From: an uncultured Schlesneria sp. | Lineage (GTDB): Bacteria > Planctomycetota > Planctomycetia > Planctomycetales > Planctomycetaceae | Assembly (NCBI GenBank): GCA_903840265.1 | Contig: CAIMFH010000176.1 | Coordinates: forward strand, 1-32,891 | DNA: 32,891 bases | Direction: 5' to 3' | Part shown: positions 17,611 to 25,964 of the stretch, one piece after another | Position numbering within the stretch: position 1 is the first letter of the stretch | Layout: every line of letters begins with the position of its first letter | Notes under the pieces: generated by a model | Told to the model about the DNA's origin: nothing | What the model saw: the letters and a program-made list of their open reading frames with translations, nothing else | The model's database searches: none | Translations under genes and position numbers: made by a program

Positions 17611-18743
17611 GTCGTCGCCGCGAATTCGAAATCATGTTCGGTTCAGATTCGTTTCTGGATGTCGTCGCGAATATCGTCGGCATTCTGATCATTCTGATTG
17701 TGATTGCCGGCGTCCGGATTAGTAAGAGTCCGCCCAAAGCCTTGACGAGCGCGACGCCAGGCCTGGGCCTGCCCGCCGAGTTGACGTCCCCTGCACCCGA
17801 GACGCCGCTTGTGTCTGAAGCGACGGATCCCGAACCCCTCATCGCCGAAGTGATGCCGGAATCCGAGCCAGACATCGCCGCCGAACCGCTGCCAGAACTG
17901 GCTGCTCCTCCAACGCTGGTGACGCGAGTCCAGGAATTGGAGGCAGAGATCGCCGGGATCACGTTTGAGTCCAAAAAGCTTGGCGATTCGCTGGCTGCCA
18001 GTAATCGCCAGCAGTCGGATATCGATCTGCGGTTGCAAACGGCACGTGGGCTTCTGGAAGACCGCAAGAGCGAAATGAGTGTCGCAGAGGCTCGCGGCGC
18101 GCAACAGAAACTCGATCTCGAACTCACTCGACAAGCCGCTGCTCGATTGTTGGCTCAGGTCACGGAACTCGAGAAGAAGTCGCCGCCTGCCGAAAAGCTC
18201 GAACATCGAATCACCCCGGTCAGTAAGACGGTCAATGGGCGCGAGCTGCACTTTCGCTTGGAAAAGAACCGCGTGGCAGAGGTCCCGATCGACGCGCTGG
18301 TCGAGCGATTGAAAGAGCACATCGACCGTCGCAAAGACTGGATTGTGAAAAATAAGCAACATAAGGGAATGGTCGGCCCGATTGGCGGCTTTAACCTGGA
18401 GTACATCATTGGCGTCGATATGGTCACCGGCCTGGAAGAGCTTCGCTCCGGGATGGGCGGCTACCGGATGACCATGCGATATTGGGAAATTCATCCCGAG
18501 GACACGCTGCGGGGCGAACCGGAAGATGTCGCGCTGTCTCAAGGCTCCCGGTTCTATCAGGTCCTCGTGAACGCCGGCCAGGACACCACGCTGACGTTCT
18601 GGGTCTATCCCGACAGCTATCAGCTCTATCGCAAGCTCCAGGCGTTTGTTCACGAGCAGGGATTCCCCCTCGCGGCCCGCCCACTGCCACATGGCGTCGC
18701 GATTTCGGGCTCGCCGAACGGCACGAAGTCAGCCAGCCAATAG
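17607..18743 (+). CDS. ExbD-like single-span membrane protein with coiled coil and C-terminal extracytoplasmic domain (Asp-containing)
   Basis: The protein has 378 residues and starts inside the stop codon of the previous gene (ATGA), a sign of translational coupling. The N terminus MSRRREFEIMFGSDSFLDVV leads to a membrane helix at about 16-36 (FLDVVANIVGILIILIVIAG). Its Asp18 occupies the place of the proton-carrying Asp in ExbD/TolR. A Pro/Glu-rich segment (40-105) and a coiled coil (about 105-190) follow. The C-terminal domain (about 205-370) runs from GRELHFRLEKNRVAEVPIDAL to TLTFWVYPDSYQLYRKLQAF and GFPLAARPLPHG, and resembles both domains of the upstream partner. No OmpA/peptidoglycan-binding domain is seen. 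It should sit with its partner in the ExbB-like pentamer. Confidence 0.8.
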   Translation: MSRRREFEIMFGSDSFLDVVANIVGILIILIVIAGVRISKSPPKALTSATPGLGLPAELTSPAPETPLVSEATDPEPLIAEVMPESEPDIAAEPLPELAAPPTLVTRVQELEAEIAGITFESKKLGDSLAASNRQQSDIDLRLQTARGLLEDRKSEMSVAEARGAQQKLDLELTRQAAARLLAQVTELEKKSPPAEKLEHRITPVSKTVNGRELHFRLEKNRVAEVPIDALVERLKEHIDRRKDWIVKNKQHKGMVGPIGGFNLEYIIGVDMVTGLEELRSGMGGYRMTMRYWEIHPEDTLRGEPEDVALSQGSRFYQVLVNAGQDTTLTFWVYPDSYQLYRKLQAFVHEQGFPLAARPLPHGVAISGSPNGTKSASQ

Positions 18744-18750
18744 GTGAGTG

Positions 18751-19092
18751 CTAAGGCTCGCCTTTGCCTGACTCCTGTGGTGCTTCAGTTGGCTTCTGGC
18801 CAGTCGATGTGCCAACGGAATTGGTGGTCCATTCCATCGCCTGCTGAGCTCGCCGTTTAAGGTAGTTCAGCCAACGTTTCGCCCAGACGAATTCCGTCGC
18901 CAGGATGGCAAGACCGGCAGGGATCACGATTGTCGCAGGACCCGGTAGCACGATCATCGCAATGCCGACGATCACCACGGACATTCCCAACACGAAAACG
19001 ACAAGTTGCCGAATGAGCTTGAGTGGATCGTTTGCAGGAGGGTTCGCGGTGCGAACGATCTCAGTCGCGTCTGGCTTGTTCGTTGCTTCCAT
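18751..19092 (-). CDS. PGPGW-family small transmembrane protein
   Basis: The protein has 113 residues. A polar N terminus is followed by two closely spaced hydrophobic segments: residues about 29-50 (LVVFVLGMSVVIVGIAMIVL) and about 51-68, after PGPATIVIPAGLAILATEF and VWAKRWL. This matches the PGPGW family of short inner-membrane proteins, named for the motif between the helices. Here the motif reads PGPAT instead of PGPGW. The tail after residue 75 is basic then polar. Function is unknown in the family. Its stop codon is 7 bases from the stop of the ExbD-like gene, so the two transcripts converge with no visible terminator. Confidence 0.75.
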   Translation of the reverse strand: MEATNKPDATEIVRTANPPANDPLKLIRQLVVFVLGMSVVIVGIAMIVLPGPATIVIPAGLAILATEFVWAKRWLNYLKRRAQQAMEWTTNSVGTSTGQKPTEAPQESGKGEP

Positions 19093-19190
19093 GCGTGGAT
19101 TCTACAAGCATGGACTCACTGCGGAAATGGTCGACGCGAACATGACCATTCGTGGCCCTGCATTTATCGAGGTAAACCGGAACACTGTTG

Positions 19191-19568
19191 TCACGCCGGA
19201 ATTAGCGGCACATCGTATTTCGCGAATTGAAAATCTCGCGTGATCAGCGTGGCTCCTTCTTGCTTTGCTTGTGCGATCAGAGCTCGATCAAACGGGTCGC
19301 GATGGAATAGCGGCAGCAGTTCAGTTGCAAGAATGTGCTCGACTGTCAGCGTCAACGTGACAAAACCCGATTTGGAGACATCGGCTCGCAAATCAATGGG
19401 CGCGTGAAGTTTTCCGATCGCGCGTTTAATCGAAATCTCTCACAATGTAATCACACTGACGTAAACTTGATTGGTAGGATCGCCGATTGCTTCGACTGCC
19501 TGTACGGCCAATTGATCTGATGAGGACAACCACCAAAGAAATACGTGCGTGTCTAGCAATATCTTCAT
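19191..19568 (-). pseudogene. PIN-domain (VapC-like) toxin gene with an in-frame nonsense codon
   Basis: Read from the ATG at 19568, the frame gives MKILLDTHVFLWWLSSSDQL (the first conserved acidic residue of PIN is Asp6) up to VYVSVITL. A TGA (19440-19442, codon 43) then follows. The same frame continues with EISIKRAIGKL and ends with LLPLFHRDPFDRALIAQA and ITRDFQF before TGA at 19191-19193. In PIN toxins this place reads TLWEI, so TGG (Trp) has probably changed to TGA. Everything else is intact over 125 codons, so the lesion is a single base and looks recent. ATG overlaps the antitoxin stop codon (ATGA). The truncated product lacks most catalytic residues, unless a downstream restart (about 19391) makes a fragment. 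Confidence 0.85.
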
Positions 19569-19786
19569 GGAATCATTCCCAATGACTCCTGCATATCGCT
19601 CGGCCATTCGTCAAAATCTGGGGCCATCCATATTTGGCCGGCATACTGTCCCCCTTGGCGTCGCGCTGGTGGCTTTGCTGCCGGTTCATCTGCCACGACT
19701 TCGATACGGACCAATGTTCCTTCTGGGAGTTGTATTGCATTGTCCGCGACGATTACGCCGTTTCGAACGTGCCCCTCTAAAATCAT
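19565..19786 (-). CDS. DUF104/AF2212-like antitoxin
   Basis: The protein has 73 residues. The first half is the small beta-rich antitoxin fold: MILEGHVRNGVIVADNAIQL then PEGTLVRIEVV, a pattern shared by DUF104 (AF2212-like) antitoxins found with PIN toxins. The C-terminal half (WMAPDFDEWPSDMQESLG) is acidic and likely binds and inhibits the toxin. It is immediately upstream of, and overlaps by four bases, the PIN gene that carries a nonsense codon. If the toxin is dead, this antitoxin is an orphan. No clear autoregulatory palindrome is visible in the 21 bases before the upstream neighbour. Confidence 0.75.
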   Translation of the reverse strand: MILEGHVRNGVIVADNAIQLPEGTLVRIEVVADEPAAKPPARRQGGQYAGQIWMAPDFDEWPSDMQESLGMIP

Positions 19787-19807
19787 TTGGTCACTCTCGC
19801 TTATGAT

Positions 19808-21526
19808 CTAGTGATTAAAAATAAACTCGTTCGAATTCAGCAAGGCCCAGAAGACATCCTGCAGGCCATGGATCGGATCACGGTCGTTATTGTTGTGAAA
19901 GCTCTTGTCGATCGCAGCTAACTCAGCAGTCGAGGGTTTGCGGGCCAGGGCAGTCAGGTACAGAATCTCAATCTTGCCCGGGATTCCCTTGGTTACTTTC
20001 ACGGGAATGGGTTTACCACGATTCGCCGCGACGCGGGAGGACTTTGTGCTGACCGCTTCTTCGGTTTTCAAGATCGAACCGTCTAGAACTCGTCGCAAAA
20101 AGCTTCCCTGATCTCCGCTAATCGCACTGCGGATCAAGTCGCCATTCATCATCACCAATGCCTGCGGGACGGTGCCGTTGAAATCAGTGGACTCATCGTT
20201 CTCATCTGTCCCAAACGCGCGGACAAATTGACCCAGCCATTCGTTGCGCTGTCGCTCGGATTGCTCGTAATTGCGGCCCGATTTGTGAGCGTCCGTGGCG
20301 ACGATCAATGAATCGTACAGTTGTTCTGCTGTGAACGGTTTGACGTACATTCGGCTGAACAATGGCGTGGCACCGGATGCGGGCTCGTCGATCTTGTTCC
20401 CCGGATGCGTGCGGCTCGTCAGGTTGTAGGTGTCGCTGGCCGTGATCCAACGAGTCAGTCGCTTCAGATCGTAACCCGAGGTCCGAAATTCTGTCGCAAG
20501 GAAATCCACCAACTCGGGGTGGCAGGGAGGATTATGCGGTCCCATATCATCGATCGGCTTCGTGAAGCCTGCGCCGACGTAGTGAGCCCACATGCGGTTG
20601 ACGATGGCATGAGTGAGATACGGTTTAGACGGATCGATGACGAGTTTTGCCAACTGCTTTCGAGGGGTATCGGGCGAAGTGTTGTCGGTCAGCGTTCCAT
20701 CGACAAACTGCCGGGTGATGGCTTCCATCAATCCGGATCGCTTCTCGAAAAAGACGACGCTTTCAGCATCGTTATCACTCAGACTGAATTCCTCGCGCTG
20801 ATTTCCGCCCGCTCCCTGACGACGAGTCCCACGAAAAAAGGCGTTCATCCCCCAGAATTGCGACTGCTTCCAATCATTGAATGGGTGGTTGTGGCATTGA
20901 GTACACTGCACCTGCATCCCAAGGAAAATTCGAGCTGTAATGGCTGTTGCTGGAACAGCCTGCTCATTCAGGTGAGCTGCCAAAAAACCAACTGCACCAT
21001 TCCGCGCGCTCTCGCCTTCGGCAGAGATCAGATCGAAAGCGAAGCGGTCATAGGGAGCGTTCTTGTCGAATTGCTGCTTCAGCCAGCGTTCCAGTTCTCC
21101 TCGGTTTGTCCGGCGATTGTTCGCTCGGCCGATCAGAATGTTGCCCCAGATCGTTGAGAAGTGTTCGGCATAGTTGGGATCGTCCAGCAGTTCATCAATC
21201 AGATGAACGCGTTTGTCGGGACTGGCATCTCCCAAGAATTGCACCAATCGCGAGAAGGGCGGGGTGTGGCCCACAATATCGAGCGACGCTCGCCTGGCGA
21301 ATTCGCCATCATCGGCTCGTTCGGACGGCGTGACATCGTTGTCCTTCCAGTACTGCTTCAGGAATTCGTTGATGCGTGTGATGATATCCGCGTCCGACGA
21401 GGCGGCCTGCGTCACAGTGGTCGATCCAAAGAGGACCACCAACGAGACGATGACCGGCAGGCATAGTCGAATCACGCTGTTTTGTTGTCGATCGAGTGGT
21501 TGGAATCCCTCGGTAGAGCGTGGCAT
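19808..21526 (-). CDS. DUF1549/DUF1553 protein (short form, no Big2 domain)
   Basis: The protein has 572 residues. AAGGA lies about 8 bases before the ATG at 21526. An N-terminal signal or anchor (about 18-41, LCLPVIVSLVVLFGSTTVTQ) precedes DUF1549 (about 45-235), which contains FARRASLDIVGHTPP and the heme-type CTQCHNHPFNDW with CTQCH at 208-212. DUF1553 (about 305-570) has AIVNRMWAHYVGAGFTKP and ends in VFWALLNSNEFIFNH. It lacks the Ig-like domains and the first CX4CH motif of the other copy at 5799. No DUF1501 gene is next to it. A 248-base gap, without a convincing gene, separates it from the divergent sugar-kinase gene. Confidence 0.9.
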   Translation of the reverse strand: MPRSTEGFQPLDRQQNSVIRLCLPVIVSLVVLFGSTTVTQAASSDADIITRINEFLKQYWKDNDVTPSERADDGEFARRASLDIVGHTPPFSRLVQFLGDASPDKRVHLIDELLDDPNYAEHFSTIWGNILIGRANNRRTNRGELERWLKQQFDKNAPYDRFAFDLISAEGESARNGAVGFLAAHLNEQAVPATAITARIFLGMQVQCTQCHNHPFNDWKQSQFWGMNAFFRGTRRQGAGGNQREEFSLSDNDAESVVFFEKRSGLMEAITRQFVDGTLTDNTSPDTPRKQLAKLVIDPSKPYLTHAIVNRMWAHYVGAGFTKPIDDMGPHNPPCHPELVDFLATEFRTSGYDLKRLTRWITASDTYNLTSRTHPGNKIDEPASGATPLFSRMYVKPFTAEQLYDSLIVATDAHKSGRNYEQSERQRNEWLGQFVRAFGTDENDESTDFNGTVPQALVMMNGDLIRSAISGDQGSFLRRVLDGSILKTEEAVSTKSSRVAANRGKPIPVKVTKGIPGKIEILYLTALARKPSTAELAAIDKSFHNNNDRDPIHGLQDVFWALLNSNEFIFNH

Positions 21527-21774
21527 GACTGGGTTCCTTCGCGGGGCGGCTCATCTGAACGATTCTTGATATGTAACCCCTGCAAATCCAGAAAGGTTCG
21601 CCGGGCTTTTGAACTCGCCTCCAACGACCGATATCATAGCGTCCCCCACCGACCGTGGGCAAAACGACGATTTGGGTCGACTAGCGGTCAGGGCGGCACT
21701 CTGCTCGGAAATTCGCGTCATCTGGCGACGCTACTTCAATTATACGAACGACTTGCAAGATTAAGGGACACTGA

Positions 21775-22848
21775 ATGCTGAACATTCCTGCTCAAGGGGC
21801 GCTAGACTTTCTCTCGTTGGGAGCTCTCGTTAATCGCCTCGATCCTGGAATTATTCCCTTCCGCAAGGCGACGGAATGCCGGATTCACGTCAGCGGCGGC
21901 GAATTCAATGTGGCCGCGAACTTGTCCGACTGCTTCCGGATGAACACCGGTGTCGCTTCGGCCATGGTGAATTATCCGATCGGTGATCTAATCGCCGAAC
22001 GCGTCCGCGCCATGGGCGTCAAGCCGTTCTACAAGCGATTCGAACACGATGGCGTGACCGGCCCCAACATGGCTACCGTATACAGCGATCAAGGCTTAGG
22101 CGTGCGAGCACCCGTCGTGTTCTACAACCGCTCCAACGAAGCGGCCGCTCAGTTGAAGCCTGGTGACTTCGATTGGAAGACGATTTTCGGCGGCGGCGTT
22201 CGCTGGTTCCACAGCGGCGGGATTTTCTCCGCCTTGTCAAAGACAACGCCGGAACTGGTGATCGAGGGGATGAAGGCAGCGAAGGCAGCCGGAGCAGTCA
22301 CTTCGTTCGACCTGAACTTCCGAGCCAAACTGTGGCAGATCTCGGGCGGACTCGAAACCGCCCAAGCCACGCTGCGTCGGATCTGCGAACACGTCGACGT
22401 CCTCGTCGGTAATGAAGAAGACCTGCAGAAGGGTCTGGGACTGAAGGGGCAAGATGTCGAAAACTCTTCAAAGCTCGATCCGGCCGCGTTCTTCGGCATG
22501 ATGGCCGATGTCGTCAAGCAATTGCCGAACGTCAAGGTTGTCGCCACAACGTTGCGAGAAGTCCATTCCACCAACGACCACGACTGGAGTGCCGTCTGCT
22601 GGATGGAAGGGAAGACCTATCAAGCCCCGACCTGCGCTCTGAAGGTTTACGACCGCGTCGGCGGTGGCGATGGCTTCGCCGCTGGTTTCATTTACGCACT
22701 GCTGAACGGTCGTCCCCCTGAAGAGGCGATCAAGCTCGGTTGGGCTCACGGTGCATTGCTCACCACATTCCCCGGCGATACCACGATGGCGACGCTCGAA
22801 CAAGTCGAAGCGTTTGCAAAGGGTGGCTCGGCACGAATTCAGCGCTAG
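21775..22848 (+). CDS. kdgK: PfkB-family sugar kinase, probable 2-dehydro-3-deoxygluconate kinase
   Basis: The protein has 357 residues. AAGGGA (21763-21768) lies 6 bases before the ATG. The ribokinase fold is complete: substrate-side motif HVSGGEFNVAANLSDC near residue 40-55, TSFDLNFRAKLW near 180, VLVGNEEDL near 210, and the ATP/anion-hole signature VYDRVGGGDGFAAGF with catalytic Asp299. The N-terminal GGEFNVA and DLNFR motifs fit KDG kinases, which phosphorylate 2-keto-3-deoxygluconate to KDPG for the Entner-Doudoroff lower branch. A fructokinase-like activity cannot be excluded. Gnd lies 800 bases downstream, consistent with sugar-acid metabolism. A strong hairpin follows directly. Confidence 0.75.
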   Translation: MLNIPAQGALDFLSLGALVNRLDPGIIPFRKATECRIHVSGGEFNVAANLSDCFRMNTGVASAMVNYPIGDLIAERVRAMGVKPFYKRFEHDGVTGPNMATVYSDQGLGVRAPVVFYNRSNEAAAQLKPGDFDWKTIFGGGVRWFHSGGIFSALSKTTPELVIEGMKAAKAAGAVTSFDLNFRAKLWQISGGLETAQATLRRICEHVDVLVGNEEDLQKGLGLKGQDVENSSKLDPAAFFGMMADVVKQLPNVKVVATTLREVHSTNDHDWSAVCWMEGKTYQAPTCALKVYDRVGGGDGFAAGFIYALLNGRPPEEAIKLGWAHGALLTTFPGDTTMATLEQVEAFAKGGSARIQR

Positions 22849-22851
22849 TTC

Positions 22852-22910
22852 GTTTAGACGGCGAGGAACAACGCCTCCGAAGTCGAACTGACTTCGGAGG
22901 CTGTCTAAAC
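22852..22910 (+). terminator. Long two-part hairpin after the sugar-kinase gene
   Basis: GCCTCCGAAGTC (22873-22884) pairs perfectly with GACTTCGGAGGC (22890-22901) around a five-base loop. An outer GTTTAGAC (22852-22859) pairs with GTCTAAAC (22903-22910), leaving a one-sided bulge of 13 bases. No U-run follows. It is well placed to end the kinase transcript or block 3' degradation. Confidence 0.6.
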
Positions 22911-23002
22911 CACTGCCTGAATTGCTGAGTAAGTAGCAGAGTGAATAGAATCTGTTTTGAAAAATATCGGGGTGAAATTCGTCACGAATATCGGAAGCTG
23001 AC

Positions 23003-23587
23003 TTGATCACCACATTACCCGAACCTGTGCAACGACAGATGACAGTCAACGAGTTCATCGCCCTCCCGGACGATGACGGCGTCGATCGCATGTTGCTGCA
23101 GGGGCAGTTGTGGGAAAAGCCCATGGTCATGCGAGATCGCTGGCATTCGGCTTGCGAAGCTTCGATCGCCTACCTTCTCGGCAATTGGGCAGTATTGCAA
23201 TCCAAGCCACGGGGCAAAGTATTCTCGGGCGAAGCAGGTTTTATCCTGCGGGGGACACCAGGATCTGCAGTAGGAATCGATGTGGCTTACGCGAGCCACG
23301 ATGTGATCTCTCGGAATGACCTCAACACGCGTCTGATTGATGGGCCACCAGTCCTGGCTGTGGAGATCCTGTCGCCGAATGACAAGCAGGATGAGGTTAC
23401 ATCCAAGGTGCGCGAGTATTTGGATGTTGGCGTCGCATTGGTCTGGGTCGTTGAACCGGTTTTCCAGACCGTCACCGTCTATCGACCAAATGAGCGGCCG
23501 CAGTTGTTTTCAGGAACGGAAGTTCTGTCGGGCGATCCGTTGATGCCTGGGTTACAAATCACGGTGAATCAGATATTTGAAGATTGA
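23003..23587 (+). CDS. Uma2-family (DUF820) endonuclease-like protein
   Basis: The protein has 194 residues. The TTG start at 23003 is supported by GGAAG (22993-22997) five bases upstream. The first ATG (23039) would remove the start of the domain. The fold is PD-(D/E)XK-like: TVNEFIALPDD at 14-24, GKVFSGEAGF, then GIDVAYAS with Asp93, and VLAVEILSPND with Glu121, followed by KVREYLDVGVALVWVVEP. These are the usual Uma2 hallmarks. The biological role of the family is unsettled; copies are numerous in planctomycetes and cyanobacteria. It sits between the sugar kinase and gnd but has its own leader and is probably an independent insertion. Confidence 0.85.
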   Translation: MITTLPEPVQRQMTVNEFIALPDDDGVDRMLLQGQLWEKPMVMRDRWHSACEASIAYLLGNWAVLQSKPRGKVFSGEAGFILRGTPGSAVGIDVAYASHDVISRNDLNTRLIDGPPVLAVEILSPNDKQDEVTSKVREYLDVGVALVWVVEPVFQTVTVYRPNERPQLFSGTEVLSGDPLMPGLQITVNQIFED

Positions 23588-23608
23588 TCGGCCCCGTCGG
23601 GCCAATCA
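23585..23608 (+). terminator. Weak GC-rich hairpin at the end of the Uma2 gene
   Basis: TGAT-C-GGCCC (23585-23594) faces GGGCC-A-ATCA (23599-23608) around the loop CGTC, with one C/A mismatch. The stem includes the stop codon of the Uma2 gene and is followed by a modest T-containing stretch. It may attenuate read-through into gnd. Confidence 0.35.
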
Positions 23609-23648
23609 TGTTTGATAAAGATGTTCGGAAAGGATCGTTCTTACAGTC

Positions 23649-25121
<1,473 letters not shown>

Positions 25122-25150
25122 TCAATCGTTCATCGGAACCGACTTTCAAA

Positions 25151-25185
25151 AACGAAGCCCGGCTTTTCTTGAGCCGGGCTTCGTT
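25151..25185 (+). terminator. Strong rho-independent-type hairpin after gnd
   Basis: AACGAAGCCCGGCT (25151-25164) pairs perfectly with AGCCGGGCTTCGTT (25172-25185) around the loop TTTCTTG. The 14-bp stem is GC-rich in its middle and closed by A-T pairs, so it can work on both strands. Only a short T-containing stretch follows. Confidence 0.8.
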
Positions 25186-25232
25186 GTATGAATCTAGCAG
25201 GCTGTGGCGAATCTATCGGCGGAGTATCTACC

Positions 25233-25964
25233 ATGCGGCTGCTGTTTCTCGGGACGGGCGGATACCATCCGAACGAACGACGGCATACGGCTGGTCTTAT
25301 GCTGCCCGAGTTGGGGATTGTGTTCGATGCCGGCAGCAGTTTCTTTCGCGTTCAGCCACGGCTGGTGACCAAAGAACTGGATGTCTTCCTCACCCATCCG
25401 CATCTCGATCACATCCAGGGTCTGACGTTCTTTCTCGTTCCTTTATTGCTGGGAACGGTCAACCGTTGCCGGATCCATGCCGATCCCGCCACGATCGAGG
25501 CGATCCAACAGCATCTGTTCTCGCAAGCCGTCTTTCCGGTGCTTCCCTCGTATGAGTTCGTGCCGCTCGCAGAACGCATTGAGTTATCGGGCGCGGTGAT
25601 CACACACACGCCGCTCAAACACCCGGGCGGTTCGATCGGATACCTGTTAGAGGCAAACGGCAAACGCGTCGCCTATATCACTGACACGACCGTCGACGGG
25701 ACATACACCGATTTCATTCGCGGCGTTGATGTGCTGATCCACGAATGTTACTTCCCGGATGAGATGGCAGAGTGGTGCGAAAAGACAGGGCACAGCCACA
25801 CCTCGCAGGTCGCGAAACTCGCCAAGGAGGCCGGAGTTGGTCACTTGTATCTGACTCACATCGACCCCCAACGCCCTGATGATGACCCGATCGACCTGGC
25901 TACCGCTCAGCGAATCTTCCCTGCGACGACACTGGCGGAAGATTTGATGGAGATTGAGTTCTGA
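25233..25964 (+). CDS. MBL-fold metallo-hydrolase (RNase Z / phosphodiesterase-like)
   Basis: The protein has 243 residues. The ATG at 25233 is chosen because GGAG (25221-25224) lies 8 bases upstream and the protein then begins with the canonical strand MRLLFLGTGG. A longer frame from 25188 would start right after the gnd terminator. The metal motif THPHLDH gives His55, His57, Asp59 and His60. Later ligands are probably the His in LKHPGGSIGY, the Asp in AYITDTT and the His in YLTHIDPQ. The layout is that of the RNase Z/PhnP-like branch, which hydrolyses phosphodiesters; the substrate is unknown. Its stop codon overlaps the next start by one base (TGATG), so the two are translationally coupled. 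Confidence 0.85.
   Translation: MRLLFLGTGGYHPNERRHTAGLMLPELGIVFDAGSSFFRVQPRLVTKELDVFLTHPHLDHIQGLTFFLVPLLLGTVNRCRIHADPATIEAIQQHLFSQAVFPVLPSYEFVPLAERIELSGAVITHTPLKHPGGSIGYLLEANGKRVAYITDTTVDGTYTDFIRGVDVLIHECYFPDEMAEWCEKTGHSHTSQVAKLAKEAGVGHLYLTHIDPQRPDDDPIDLATAQRIFPATTLAEDLMEIEF

Noticed and set aside
17643-18692. 349-codon open frame opposite the third operon gene
   Set aside because: It is antisense to a protein with a clear membrane helix, coiled coil and coupled start, and its own translation shows no family features.
13902-18743. Zorya anti-phage system
   Set aside because: The ExbB-like protein with a long tail resembles ZorA, but there is no OmpA-type domain in the ExbD-like partners and no ZorC, ZorD/helicase or ZorE nuclease next to the operon.
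20321-21157. 278-codon open frame opposite the DUF1549/1553 gene
   Set aside because: The minus-strand gene has recognisable domains along the same stretch; this frame has none.
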